The position numbers were made by a program, and so were the translations under genes. Shown here one piece after another: positions 53,168-61,797 of a stretch of 64,000 nucleotides of DNA. Positions within the stretch are counted from its first letter, which is position 1. The number at the start of each line of letters is the position of its first letter. Under the pieces are notes generated by a model. The model was given only the letters and a program-made list of their open reading frames with translations, had not been told where the DNA came from and did not search any database. Origin of the DNA: Sphaerochaeta sp. (GTDB lineage Bacteria; Spirochaetota; Spirochaetia; Sphaerochaetales; Sphaerochaetaceae); the NCBI GenBank assembly GCA_018399495.1, contig JAGYOG010000007.1, positions 27,029 to 91,028 on the forward strand, in the 5' to 3' direction.

Positions 53168-54483
53168 ATGTGTGTGTATATACCTTGGGATGTCGACTGA
53201 ACCAGTGTGAGAGTGAAGCTATCGCCGATTCATTTTCCAAGGAAGGATTTACCGTGGTCCATGAGGACCAGGGTGCTGATTTGTATATTGTTAATACGTG
53301 TACTGTTACCAGCAAGGCAGAACAGAAAGCTAGAAGGATGATTCGTAAGTTTGCCAGACTGGCACCTACCCTTGCAACAGGTTGTTATGCCCAGGTTAAT
53401 GAAGAGGAGCTGAAGGCGCTCAGCGATCAGGTTATAGTAGTTCCCTTGGAAAAGAAAGCCCATCTCCTCCAGCTTGCAAAACATCTGAAGGCGTCCATTG
53501 TTTCTGGCATGAGTATGAGGGAAGGTTGTCTCTCATTCAGTGATGGAAAGGCTTCTGTTTTTGATTATGATGCTGCATCTTTTTCCTATCATAGCAGGGC
53601 TTATCTGAAAATTCAGGACGGGTGTGACAACAACTGTGCCTACTGCCGTGTGCATATTGCACGTGGTAAAGCAGTAAGTCTCGAGCCCAATCTTGTCATT
53701 AAACGTGCTTTGGCACTTGAGAAAGCAGGGTTCCAGGAGATTATGCTTACCGGTGTCAATCTTACCATGTACGACCACCAAAGAGATGGACTGGGTGGAT
53801 TGCTTGAGCAACTGTTGGCTGTTCTGTCTCCCAATATCAGGCTTCGTCTCAGTTCCATGGAACCAGACCACATTGATAATCATCTTTTGCAAGCCTTGAA
53901 GGACCCACGGATGCAACCACACTTCCATATACCGGTACAGAGTGGGAGTGACAAAATACTGCAGTCCGTGGATAGGCATTATACCATCAGAGAACTGTCG
54001 GTAATTTTGGAACAGCTCAAGCAAGCAAAGGATGATCCATTTCTGGCAGCGGATATCATTACCGGCCTTCCCGGAGAGACTCAGGAGGATTTTGAGGAAA
54101 CAAAGAAGTTTATTCTCAGCCAAGGATTCTCAATGTTGCATGTTTTTCCCTTCTCACCTCGACCTGACACCCCACTGTATCATGCGAAGCACCGTGTGCC
54201 TGAGAAGATTCGTGATGAGAGAGCTCTTGCACTTAGGGAACTCTCAAAACAGTTACACGATGCATATAAAGTCAGGCAACTTGGAAAGGAAAGTGAGGTA
54301 ATCCTTCAAAACAGGAAGGGTGGCCATTGGTATGGGCTGAGTGGAAACTATCTGGAAGTGAACGTAATTGATGCTCCTTCCTTTGCGAGGGAAGGGATGT
54401 TGGTGAAGGGACGATTCAGTGACAATCTACCCGAAGTGGGAAAAATGGAGTTCATTTGCTATGAAACGGCTATTCGCAACTGA
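53164..54483 (+). CDS. mtaB: tRNA t6A37 methylthiotransferase
   Basis: A 439-residue MtaB that converts t6A to ms2t6A at tRNA position 37. It has the three expected domains: an N-terminal UPF0004 domain with the second-cluster cysteines (TLGCRLNQCESE, IVNTCTVT, ATGCYAQ), a radical SAM core with CDNNCAYC near residues 154-161, and a C-terminal TRAM-like part. It starts with GTG overlapping the previous stop (GTGA) and overlaps the GNAT gene by 23 bases, making a three-gene operon. Confidence 0.92.
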   Translation: MNVCVYTLGCRLNQCESEAIADSFSKEGFTVVHEDQGADLYIVNTCTVTSKAEQKARRMIRKFARLAPTLATGCYAQVNEEELKALSDQVIVVPLEKKAHLLQLAKHLKASIVSGMSMREGCLSFSDGKASVFDYDAASFSYHSRAYLKIQDGCDNNCAYCRVHIARGKAVSLEPNLVIKRALALEKAGFQEIMLTGVNLTMYDHQRDGLGGLLEQLLAVLSPNIRLRLSSMEPDHIDNHLLQALKDPRMQPHFHIPVQSGSDKILQSVDRHYTIRELSVILEQLKQAKDDPFLAADIITGLPGETQEDFEETKKFILSQGFSMLHVFPFSPRPDTPLYHAKHRVPEKIRDERALALRELSKQLHDAYKVRQLGKESEVILQNRKGGHWYGLSGNYLEVNVIDAPSFAREGMLVKGRFSDNLPEVGKMEFICYETAIRN

Positions 54484-55030
54484 GCGTCTTGATGCATATC
54501 TCATTTCGAGACCACTCGCTGGCGCTTACCTTGCTTACGAGAAAAGGAATAGGGAGTTGTTTCGTGCTTACTCAATCATCCAAAAGGAGAGCTACTACAC
54601 CTTGGGCTCGTTTCAAGATGTCTCGGACCGTCAGTATGCTCTCTATGAAGAGCATAGGATGCTTCCTTTGTTGTTTTTTGAGAAGGGAAAGCGTAAGCAT
54701 GTAATAGCTTTGGTAAGTCTGAGTCAATTGGTATGGGGCCCCTTTCGCTCAGGGAAACTTAGCTATAGTGTAGATGAGGATAAACTGCGACAGGGCTATG
54801 GTTCTGAAGCAGTATCGAGCGTCATTTCCTATGCTTTTCACGAGCTTGGATTACATCGTATTGAGGCACATATCCAGAAGGATAATACCGTTAGTCTCTC
54901 TTTTGCTAACCATCTGGGATTCCAAGAGGAAGGAACCGCAAAGGGATATTTGTACAGAAATGGCGTATGGGTAGACCATCTTCGTCTATCCTTGTTCAAT
55001 GACAAATTGGATATGCGTTCATTCAGTTAG
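54461..55030 (+). CDS. GNAT acetyltransferase (RimJ/RimL-like)
   Basis: A 189-residue N-acetyltransferase. The acetyl-CoA loop is QGYGSEAVSSVISYAF, followed by GLHRIEAHIQKDNTVSLSFANHLGFQEEGT, the classic RimJ-type second half. It may modify a ribosomal protein N-terminus or a small amine; the target is not predictable. Its start lies inside the end of mtaB, indicating coupling. It converges with cysE with an 8-base overlap. Confidence 0.85.
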   Translation: MKRLFATERLDAYLISRPLAGAYLAYEKRNRELFRAYSIIQKESYYTLGSFQDVSDRQYALYEEHRMLPLLFFEKGKRKHVIALVSLSQLVWGPFRSGKLSYSVDEDKLRQGYGSEAVSSVISYAFHELGLHRIEAHIQKDNTVSLSFANHLGFQEEGTAKGYLYRNGVWVDHLRLSLFNDKLDMRSFS

Positions 55031-55979
55031 AGCGTCTTTTGAGTTCTCTTACCGTAATCTTTGGTTCTTGGATGGTGACCATCGTATCGGGGGCAACAGA
55101 TTCCTTGATCCATACGTTGGATCCGATTACTGCATTCTTCCCAATCGTGATATCTCCAAGAATGGTTGCATTTGAATAGATAGTGACATTGTCCTCAATT
55201 GAGGGATGTCGTTTTGCACCCCTAATCAAGCTGCCGCAGGCGTCTTTTGGAAAGCTCAACGCCCCTAGGGTGACACCTTGGTATAGTTTCACATTATTAC
55301 CAATAACTGTGGTTTCACCGATTACTACACCAGTTCCGTGGTCGATGAAGAACGAATTCCCAATCTCAGCACCAGGGTGAATATCGATGCCGGTTTCCTT
55401 GTGTGCAAACTCGTTGAACATACGAGGTACCAAGGGAACATCCATTTTGAATAGTTCATGTGCAATACGGTGGATGGTCAGAGTTTTTATGCACGGGTAG
55501 GAAAGGATTACCTCCCTGATATTCCTTGCTGCAGGGTCGCCATCGAAAGCAGCTCTGGCATCCTTCTTTAATCTTATGCGTAGTTCAGGCAACAGCACAC
55601 ACAAATTCTTGACCGTACTATCGGATTTTTCTTGCGCTTCACACTCTTCAAGGGATGGGTCGTCGTAGCGGTACGCAAGAAAAATCTGGCTCTTCAGCAA
55701 TGAGCATATCTCTTGCATTTGTGCTCTCAGAATTTCTTGCAGGCTAAGTTCGGCACGGTCACGTCCACAACGGCCGGGGAACATCAGCTCGAGAAATTCG
55801 TTGGAGATTTCTCCGATGGAAAGCATCTGTGGCAGTGGTTTCAATCCATGGAAATTGGCATTCCCAGCGACACGATCGAAGGTCCCGTAGAATGTATCTA
55901 CATAGGATGAAGCATCAAATTGTTGTTCCTTGCACTGTTTCATACGATAACCATACGGTTCTTGTAGGCTTTTATGCAA
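55023..55979 (-). CDS. cysE: Serine O-acetyltransferase
   Basis: A 318-residue serine acetyltransferase of the long SatA/EpsC type. An N-terminal helical domain of about 180 residues precedes a left-handed beta-helix with the hexapeptide repeats and the signature GIDIHPGAEIGNSFFIDHGT, GVVIGETTVIGNNVKLYQG and NATILGDITIGKNAVIGSNV. It makes O-acetylserine for cysteine synthesis. I start it at TTG 55979, which follows AGGATAAG; the ATG at 55943 (MKQCKEQQ) has no ribosome site and is the alternative. It lies 4 bases after bioY on the same strand. No cysK is in the window. Confidence 0.9.
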   Translation of the reverse strand: MHKSLQEPYGYRMKQCKEQQFDASSYVDTFYGTFDRVAGNANFHGLKPLPQMLSIGEISNEFLELMFPGRCGRDRAELSLQEILRAQMQEICSLLKSQIFLAYRYDDPSLEECEAQEKSDSTVKNLCVLLPELRIRLKKDARAAFDGDPAARNIREVILSYPCIKTLTIHRIAHELFKMDVPLVPRMFNEFAHKETGIDIHPGAEIGNSFFIDHGTGVVIGETTVIGNNVKLYQGVTLGALSFPKDACGSLIRGAKRHPSIEDNVTIYSNATILGDITIGKNAVIGSNVWIKESVAPDTMVTIQEPKITVRELKRRSN

Positions 55980-55983
55980 GCAC

Positions 55984-56526
55984 TTATCCTAAGAACTGTT
56001 CAATCCTTGGGTGCAATGTCCCTGCGAGATGCGTTGCAATAGCCAGTTTTAACAAATCTCCAGGGATGAAGGGGAGCATACCTGCCTGCAGTGCAACCTT
56101 CCAGGAGAGATTACCCACAACTTTCAAGTAGGGAACTCCAGCAAGATAGATGACCATGGTGGCCCCGAGCCCAAAGAGGATGCATAACAGACGATACCTA
56201 CCTGGATGTTCTTCCTTGCTGTGATAGCTGCCTGCAAGCCCTGAGAGAAATGCAGCAGGAAGCAAGCCAAAGAGAAATCCTCCGGTGGGACCTAGAAGGA
56301 TTCCCAATCCACCCCCACTGCTGAAAACAGGCAGTCCAATAGCTCCCAACAATAGGTAGATTGCCGTACTGGCCGTCCCAATGGCTGGCCCACCGAGGAA
56401 GCCTGCAAGTACGACAAAAAGCGTCTGTAGTGTAATGGGTACTGGGGGGAGTGGAAACCTGAGATAGGCTCCAACGATGATCAAGGCACTGAATAAGGAG
56501 GTAAGTAGTAGTCGTCTTTGTTGCAT
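55984..56526 (-). CDS. bioY: Biotin transporter substrate-binding subunit (ECF S component)
   Basis: A 180-residue integral membrane protein with six predicted helices. The family core is PLPPVPITLQTLFVVLAGFLGGPAIG and GPTGGFLFGLLPAAFLSG. It binds biotin and, with an ECF energising module (not in this window) or alone, brings it in. It is divergent from birA, with a BirA-like palindrome between them. The ATG at 56526 is chosen because MQQRRLLLTSLF is the usual N-terminus; no ribosome site precedes it. No biotin synthesis genes are nearby. Confidence 0.9.
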   Translation of the reverse strand: MQQRRLLLTSLFSALIIVGAYLRFPLPPVPITLQTLFVVLAGFLGGPAIGTASTAIYLLLGAIGLPVFSSGGGLGILLGPTGGFLFGLLPAAFLSGLAGSYHSKEEHPGRYRLLCILFGLGATMVIYLAGVPYLKVVGNLSWKVALQAGMLPFIPGDLLKLAIATHLAGTLHPRIEQFLG

Positions 56527-56555
56527 GAGAGGAGCGTAACACAGCACGTTTTTGA

Positions 56556-56580
56556 TTGTAAACAGGAAATAGGTTGACAA
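56556..56580. promoter_or_regulatory. Putative BirA operator between bioY and birA
   Basis: TTGTAAACA (56556-56564), 7-base gap, GGTTGACAA (56572-56580). The two half-sites match the known BirA half-site sequence (TTGTAAACC and its complement) closely, but the gap is 7 rather than the usual 14-16. The right half covers the birA -35 and the left half a possible bioY -35 (TTTACA on the minus strand). Confidence 0.6.
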
Positions 56581-56602
56581 TTGGAGAAGTGCGCACTACC
56601 AT
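56574..56602 (+). promoter_or_regulatory. Promoter for birA, probably leaderless
   Basis: TTGACA (56574-56579), 17-base spacer, TACCAT (56597-56602), seven bases, then ATG at 56610. The -35 lies inside the BirA-like palindrome. Confidence 0.6.
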
Positions 56603-56609
56603 CGGTCGC

Positions 56610-57572
56610 ATGAATCATACACAGACGTTACTTCATATACTCTCTGCACACCGTTCCCAATATATGAGTGGGCAACAGCTTGCTGGTGAGATGGGGGTGA
56701 GCCGTACAGCTGTTTGGAAGGCGATGGAGACCCTGCGCAACCAAGGCCACCTTATCGAGGGAATTCCCAATCGGGGGTATCGCCTGCTCACTTCCACGCT
56801 TCTCTACTCAAAGGAGCGTTTGGAATCCTTGCTCCCATCCTGGGAACTCCACCTGTTTGATTCGATCGACTCAACCAACAGGTACGCAAAGTCCCTGAAA
56901 TCCAAGAAAGCTTTGGTGCTTGCCTGTCATCAGAGCGAGGGAAGGGGAAGGCTTTCAAGGAGCTTCTACAGCCCCCAGGGAGGACTCTATCTCAGCTTGC
57001 TGTTCCCGGCAGTCTTTCCACTTTCCGATGCTTCACTGATTACCAGCGCGGCTGCGGTGGCTACCAGTGAAGCAATAGAGGAGAAGTGTGGGAAGTATTG
57101 CCAGATCAAATGGGTCAATGACCTGTTTTATCAGAACCGGAAAGTCTGCGGCATCCTCACTGAAGGGGTATTGGGAGTGGAGAGTGGTCGCCTCACTGCA
57201 GTGGTTGTGGGTATCGGCCTCAATCTTTTCACCAAGCGGGAAGCATTTCAGGATTCGCTCAAGACAATTGCCACCTCTCTGTATGATGGACAGGATTCCC
57301 TTCCCTCCGGATTCTCTGTGGATGGTCTTGTAGCGTGTATTGTCCAGAAGCTGGAGGTATCCTTGGCTACCTTAGCTGGCCGATCGTTCCTTTCAGCCTA
57401 CAGAGATAGGTCGCTGGTCCTCGGGCGCGAGGTGAGAGTGCAATCTGGCTCTGCAGCGTATGTGGCGAAAGCCGTTGCCATTGATGACGAAGCTCATCTG
57501 GTGGTTGAGGATGCACATGGACATCAGAAGGTTCTCTCAAGTGGGGAGGTCAGCATCCACCTTGAAGTCTGA
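56610..57572 (+). CDS. birA: Biotin-[acetyl-CoA-carboxylase] ligase and biotin repressor
   Basis: A 320-residue bifunctional BirA. Residues 1-60 are a winged helix (HTH_11): YMSGQQLAGEMGVSRTAVWK as the recognition part. The ligase domain has SIDSTNRYAKSL, the biotinyl-AMP loop SEGRGRLSRSFYS near residues 108-120, and IKWVNDLFYQNRKVCGILTE with the catalytic lysine; a C-terminal SH3-like domain follows. It biotinylates carboxylases and should repress bioY and itself when biotin is plentiful. The N-terminal DNA-binding domain, the divergent transporter and the palindrome agree. The open frame from 56574 starts in the promoter and is not used. Confidence 0.93.
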   Translation: MNHTQTLLHILSAHRSQYMSGQQLAGEMGVSRTAVWKAMETLRNQGHLIEGIPNRGYRLLTSTLLYSKERLESLLPSWELHLFDSIDSTNRYAKSLKSKKALVLACHQSEGRGRLSRSFYSPQGGLYLSLLFPAVFPLSDASLITSAAAVATSEAIEEKCGKYCQIKWVNDLFYQNRKVCGILTEGVLGVESGRLTAVVVGIGLNLFTKREAFQDSLKTIATSLYDGQDSLPSGFSVDGLVACIVQKLEVSLATLAGRSFLSAYRDRSLVLGREVRVQSGSAAYVAKAVAIDDEAHLVVEDAHGHQKVLSSGEVSIHLEV

Positions 57573-57619
57573 CTTTGGTTTGTTGTATAGTCATTAGCTA
57601 CAAATAAAGGAATGAAATA

Positions 57620-59386
57620 ATGCTAGAAGCGGTACGTGAAACTTGGAAGAATCTTATAGAACAGCAGTTGAATCTCTATGCTGCAGAGGTATTGGGTGAT
57701 ATACCCGAGTTGCCAGCCTTGGCAGTGCAGAGCCCTCCGAAACCTGAGCTTGGTGATCTTGCTTTTCCTCTTTTTGCCTATGCAAAGGTCTTACGGACAG
57801 CTCCACCCAAGCTGGCCTCTGAGCTCAAGGCCCGTATTGAAAAGCTTGATGATCGTCCCTCCGGTGAGATTCTTTTGAGTGGGCCCTACCTGAATGTCCG
57901 TATCGACATGGGCTCTGTTGCAACTGCTCTCTCATCTCGTATTGCAGAAGAGAAAGAGCGCTACGGTAGCAGTGAGGTACTCAAGGGAAAGAAGGTTACC
58001 ATTGAATTCAGTTGTCCCAATACCAACAAGCCTCTTCATCTGGGACATATGCGTAATGATAGCCTTGGTGAAAGTGTTGCAGCCATATTGAAAGCTAATG
58101 GTGCTGAGGTCCGTAAGGTGAATCTCATCAACAATCGCGGGGTACATATTTGCAAGTCGATGCTTGCATACCAGAAGTTCGGCAATAATGAGACTCCTGA
58201 ATCCAGTGGTATCAAGGGTGATCACTTGGTTGGGAAGTACTATGTCAAGTTTGCCGCTTGGGCAAAAGATGAGCCCATCGCTGAGAAGCAGGCCCAGGAG
58301 ATGCTGCAGAAGTGGGAGCGTGGGGACCCAGAGGTAATGGAACTCTGGGAGAAGATGAACGGGTGGACACTCCAAGGTCTCGCTGAAAGTTATGAAAAGA
58401 TGGGGATCAGCTTTGATGCCTACTACTATGAGTCTGAGACGTACAAGTATGGCAAGGATGAGATTCTCAAGGGTTTGGAGAAAGGTGTGTTCTATCAGGA
58501 AGAAGATGGATCGGTCTGGGTTGACCTTGAACCGATCAAGCTGGACAAGAAGGTACTTCTCCGTAAGGACGGAACCAGCTTGTACATGACCCAGGATGTG
58601 GGAACAGCCATCACCCGTCACAAGGACTGGCCTTTTGATTCCTTGATCTATGTGGTTGCCAGTGAGCAGAGGTACCATTTCATGGTGCTCTTTTATGTGT
58701 TACAGACACTGGGGTACTCCTGGGCTGATGACCTGCATCACCTTTCCTACGGTATGGTGAACCTGCCCGACGGGAAGATGAAAAGCCGTGAGGGAACTGT
58801 TGTTGATGCTGATGAGTTGGTCGATACTCTTACCACGCTTGCTCGTGATGAAATCCGTGAGAAAGAACGTGAGGACCTTGTTGATGATGTGGATAAGACC
58901 AGCAGTGATATCGCTCTTGGTGCTTTGAACTACTACTTGCTGCAAGTCTCGCCGACCAAGGATATGATTTTCAATCCAGCCGAGTCGATCTCATTCAACG
59001 GTAATACCGGCCCCTACCTCCAGTATATGGGCGCCAGAATTTCCAGCATGCTCAGGAAGTACCAGGATGATGAATTTGCCGATTGTCATGCAATGAAATT
59101 CGATAGCAGTTTGTTGACCCTTTCTGATGAGCGGGAGCTTATCAAGCAGCTTGCACGCTATCAGGAGGTCGTTGAGAGGGCAGGTGGTGCATATGATCCT
59201 TCGGTTGTCTGCAGCTATCTCTATGACATCTCAAAACTTTTCAGTCGTTGGTATCACGACAATCCAGTCTTGAAGGCATCCTCACGCTCCTTGGTTCGTT
59301 CCCGTATCGAACTGGTAAGCATGGTCTTGCAGGTGATTAAGAATGCCTTTAGCCTGATTGGGGTTCCCTTCTTGGCTTCCATGTGA
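57620..59386 (+). CDS. argS: Arginyl-tRNA synthetase
   Basis: A 588-residue class I synthetase. It has the Arg_tRNA_synt N-terminal domain, the HIGH-type motif NTNKPLHLGHMRND near residues 134-147, the KMSKS-equivalent GKMKSREGTVV near 388-398, and a C-terminal DALR anticodon-binding domain (GPYLQYMGARISSML onward). A TATAGT or TACAAA -10 element lies in the 47-base gap after birA. AAGGA precedes the ATG. It converges with the TetR gene with 2 bases between. Confidence 0.96.
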   Translation: MLEAVRETWKNLIEQQLNLYAAEVLGDIPELPALAVQSPPKPELGDLAFPLFAYAKVLRTAPPKLASELKARIEKLDDRPSGEILLSGPYLNVRIDMGSVATALSSRIAEEKERYGSSEVLKGKKVTIEFSCPNTNKPLHLGHMRNDSLGESVAAILKANGAEVRKVNLINNRGVHICKSMLAYQKFGNNETPESSGIKGDHLVGKYYVKFAAWAKDEPIAEKQAQEMLQKWERGDPEVMELWEKMNGWTLQGLAESYEKMGISFDAYYYESETYKYGKDEILKGLEKGVFYQEEDGSVWVDLEPIKLDKKVLLRKDGTSLYMTQDVGTAITRHKDWPFDSLIYVVASEQRYHFMVLFYVLQTLGYSWADDLHHLSYGMVNLPDGKMKSREGTVVDADELVDTLTTLARDEIREKEREDLVDDVDKTSSDIALGALNYYLLQVSPTKDMIFNPAESISFNGNTGPYLQYMGARISSMLRKYQDDEFADCHAMKFDSSLLTLSDERELIKQLARYQEVVERAGGAYDPSVVCSYLYDISKLFSRWYHDNPVLKASSRSLVRSRIELVSMVLQVIKNAFSLIGVPFLASM

Positions 59387-59388
59387 GG

Positions 59389-59964
59389 TCAATGTACGCT
59401 ATAGAGTGAGCAGAAACGGTTGATGAATCGTTCTTCTTCCCACTCAATGTCAAGATCGTCGTCCAGTAGTATCCTATAGAGGAAACGCTGGACGACGCTG
59501 CTGAAACTTTGGATTGCAAGATCCAAATCCTTTATATCCAATCTTTCACTATTGTTCAAGTTTTCCAGGAGAATGCTACTCTGACCGATGAGCATCTCAT
59601 CCAGTGTACGTTTGATGCCTGCTGCTTCCTTGTGGGTCAATGCTTCACTCTCAATGATACGGTAGAAGGAGCGCATTACCTCATCCTCATACATATGGTG
59701 CCAGTGATCCATGGCCCTACTCAGCACCTCATATGCACTCCCTTCCAAACTGATGGTGCCTCTTTGCTTATAGGCAAGTGTATTACAGTAGGAGAAGAGT
59801 TCAGAAACCAATGCATTTCTATTGGGAAAGTGGTGGAAAATTGCAGCCTTGCTGATGCTGTTTTGCTTCGCGAGCAAGCTAAGTGAGACCGCCTGTAGTC
59901 CTTGCTGGGAGCCCAAATCCAAAAGAGAGAGAATGAGTTGTTGCTTCATTGTGGTAGTGTGCAT
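59389..59964 (-). CDS. TetR-family transcriptional regulator
   Basis: A 191-residue repressor. The N-terminal HTH is AVSLSLLAKQNSISKAAIFHHFPNRNALV near residues 22-50, split as helix 2, turn and recognition helix with the usual FHHF. The rest is a helical ligand domain with no recognisable substrate class. I start it at ATG 59964, next to the predicted transcription start; a GC-rich palindrome sits between its -35 and -10, which suggests autorepression. It stands between argS (convergent) and rplU (divergent); its target genes cannot be told from position. Confidence 0.83.
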   Translation of the reverse strand: MHTTTMKQQLILSLLDLGSQQGLQAVSLSLLAKQNSISKAAIFHHFPNRNALVSELFSYCNTLAYKQRGTISLEGSAYEVLSRAMDHWHHMYEDEVMRSFYRIIESEALTHKEAAGIKRTLDEMLIGQSSILLENLNNSERLDIKDLDLAIQSFSSVVQRFLYRILLDDDLDIEWEEERFINRFCSLYSVH

Positions 59965-59969
59965 ACTGA

Positions 59970-59999
59970 ATACTAACCTATCGGTCGGTAAGATTTCAA
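59970..59999 (-). promoter_or_regulatory. Promoter and operator of the TetR gene
   Basis: Minus strand TTGAAA (59999-59994), 18-base spacer, TAGTAT (59975-59970), five bases, ATG at 59964. The spacer contains ACCTATCGGTCGGT (plus strand, 59976-59989), palindromic at 10 of 14 positions, of the ACC(N)nGGT kind many TetR proteins bind. Confidence 0.55.
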
Positions 60000-60042
60000 T
60001 GCCTTTTTCTTTGTTTTTCAATCAATTAGTTGAGAAAGGTTG

Positions 60043-60071
60043 TTGCAACTGGTTTCTATTTTTGGTATAAG
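60043..60071 (+). promoter_or_regulatory. Promoter of the rplU operon
   Basis: TTGCAA (60043-60048), 17-base spacer, TATAAG (60066-60071). About 30 bases of leader precede the rplU ATG, with a GAAGGA ribosome site. Confidence 0.7.
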
Positions 60072-60107
60072 AGACAAGACAAATTAAATTGAAGGATGAA
60101 TATCGAC

Positions 60108-60422
60108 ATGTACGCACTTGTAGAGATTCTCGGAAAGCAGTACAAGGCCGTCGAAGGTGAGACAGTCCAGGTTGATTATATCAACCAGAATGAGGCCGGT
60201 TCTTCCCTTGAGTACGCCACCGTTCTTGCCGTTGTGGATGAGAACAATGCAACGTTTGGCACCCCCTATGTAGCAGATGCGGTTGTGAAAGCAACGCTCG
60301 TCGAGCATGTGAAGGGTGACAAGATCAGAGTGTTCAAGAAAAAGCGCCGAAAGGGCTATACAAGAACCCAGGGTCACCGCCAGCGGTACTCCCTGATCAC
60401 GATCGACAAGATCATTGCATAA
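60108..60422 (+). CDS. rplU: 50S ribosomal protein L21
   Basis: A 104-residue L21: MYALVEILGKQYKAVEGE at the start, FGTPYV in the middle and the basic KKKRRKGYTRTQGHRQRY end that contacts 23S rRNA. I use the ATG at 60108, the usual N-terminus, with AAGGA 11 bases upstream; the ATG at 60096 overlaps that site. It heads the conserved L21-L27-Obg cluster. Confidence 0.95.
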   Translation: MYALVEILGKQYKAVEGETVQVDYINQNEAGSSLEYATVLAVVDENNATFGTPYVADAVVKATLVEHVKGDKIRVFKKKRRKGYTRTQGHRQRYSLITIDKIIA

Positions 60423-60434
60423 GGAGGGCGAAAG

Positions 60435-60686
60435 ATGGCACATAAGAAAGGTGGCGGTAGTTCCCGCAATGGTCGCGACTCCAATTCCCAGAGACTGGGA
60501 GTGAAGCGCTTTGGTGGACAGTTGGTCAAGGCAGGTGAAATCCTTGTTCGTCAGCATGGGACAAAGTTCCATCCTGGTGAGAATGTAGGCCTCGGTTCCG
60601 ATTATACGTTGTTTGCAAAGTCTGAAGGTACCGTGCTGTTTCACAGCAGGAGAAACCGGAAGTACATCAGCATCGTGACTGAGTAA
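60435..60686 (+). CDS. rpmA: 50S ribosomal protein L27
   Basis: An 83-residue L27, beginning [20 protein letters not shown], whose flexible N-terminus reaches the peptidyl-transferase centre, and containing the GSIIVRQ-equivalent [14 protein letters not shown] block. There is no extra N-terminal peptide of the cleaved (Firmicutes) type. It follows rplU after 12 bases with a GGAGGG site. Confidence 0.96.
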   Translation: MAHKKGGGSSRNGRDSNSQRLGVKRFGGQLVKAGEILVRQHGTKFHPGENVGLGSDYTLFAKSEGTVLFHSRRNRKYISIVTE

Positions 60687-60711
60687 GTAAAAAGTAGAAG
60701 TAAACAAGATA

Positions 60712-61788
60712 ATGTTTGGATTTTCAGACGAGACCTATCTTGATGTTGCCTCCGGAAACGGGGGCAACGGTTGTGTATCCTTCCGAAGGGAAAAATATGT
60801 TCCCAAGGGGGGCCCAGATGGCGGCGACGGCGGCCGTGGTGGGGATGTGGTATTCGTCGTCAAACATAATTTAAGAACCTTGGGCCATCTCAAATTGGTT
60901 CGCACGTACCGTGCGGAGAATGGAAAAAACGGCCAAGGCGACCGATGTTATGGTCGTGATGGTGCAGACATAGAAATTGCTGTTCCTCCGGGAACAGTAA
61001 TTAAGGATGCCCAGACTGGAGAAGTAATCAAGGATTTGACCGAAGAAGAACGATGGGTTTTTCTCAAAGGTGGCAGGGGAGGCCAAGGCAATTGGCATTT
61101 CCGTACTGCCACTAGGCAGGCACCTCGTTTTGCTCAGCCTGGTGAAAAGGGTGAGGAACTCCGCATTGGTATTGAGTTGCTGATCATTGCCGACATCGGC
61201 TTTGTAGGTTTCCCCAATGCAGGTAAGTCAAGTTTATTGAATATTCTGACCAATGCCCGTACCAAGGTGGCAGGGTATCCCTTTACCACAAAGATTCCAC
61301 AGTTGGGAATGATGCGATACGATGAACATGATATCGTGTTGGCTGACATTCCTGGTCTTATCGAAGGAGCCAGTGAAGGCTCTGGAATGGGAATCAAGTT
61401 TCTCAGACACATCAGCAGGACTAAAGGACTTGCTTTTCTCATTGATCTCAGTGATGAGAGATATCTTGATGCCTATGATATACTATGCAAGGAGCTGGAG
61501 GCGTTTGAACCCGAACTGCTGAAAAAGCATCAGGTAATCATTGGAACAAAGACTGATGAACCAGGAACTGGGGAACGGCTGGAAGAACTGAAGCAGAAGT
61601 ATGCAGACAAAGAGGTGATCGGCCTCTGTGTATATCTGGATCAAGGAGTTGATGCAGTCAAGCATGCGTTCATCCGGATAGTGGAGAAGCAGGAATCAGC
61701 AAAAGAAGTTTCTGTTGCTGACGAAGGTGGTTTTACTACTACCGTCGACCACGATGCCTACTACCCAGAGGGCCCAGAAGAGCTATAG
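60712..61788 (+). CDS. obgE: GTPase Obg
   Basis: A 358-residue Obg GTPase involved in 50S assembly and stress response. The glycine-rich Obg fold occupies residues 1-157 (GNGGNGCVSFRREKYVPKGG, split repeats GGRGGDVV and GGRGGQGN). The G domain has G1 GFPNAGKSSL near 166-175, G3 DIPGLIEGA and G4 GTKTD. The C-terminal extension is short. Order and spacing with rplU-rpmA upstream and nadD downstream are as in other bacteria. Confidence 0.96.
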   Translation: MFGFSDETYLDVASGNGGNGCVSFRREKYVPKGGPDGGDGGRGGDVVFVVKHNLRTLGHLKLVRTYRAENGKNGQGDRCYGRDGADIEIAVPPGTVIKDAQTGEVIKDLTEEERWVFLKGGRGGQGNWHFRTATRQAPRFAQPGEKGEELRIGIELLIIADIGFVGFPNAGKSSLLNILTNARTKVAGYPFTTKIPQLGMMRYDEHDIVLADIPGLIEGASEGSGMGIKFLRHISRTKGLAFLIDLSDERYLDAYDILCKELEAFEPELLKKHQVIIGTKTDEPGTGERLEELKQKYADKEVIGLCVYLDQGVDAVKHAFIRIVEKQESAKEVSVADEGGFTTTVDHDAYYPEGPEEL

Positions 61789-61797
61789 GAGGAAACC

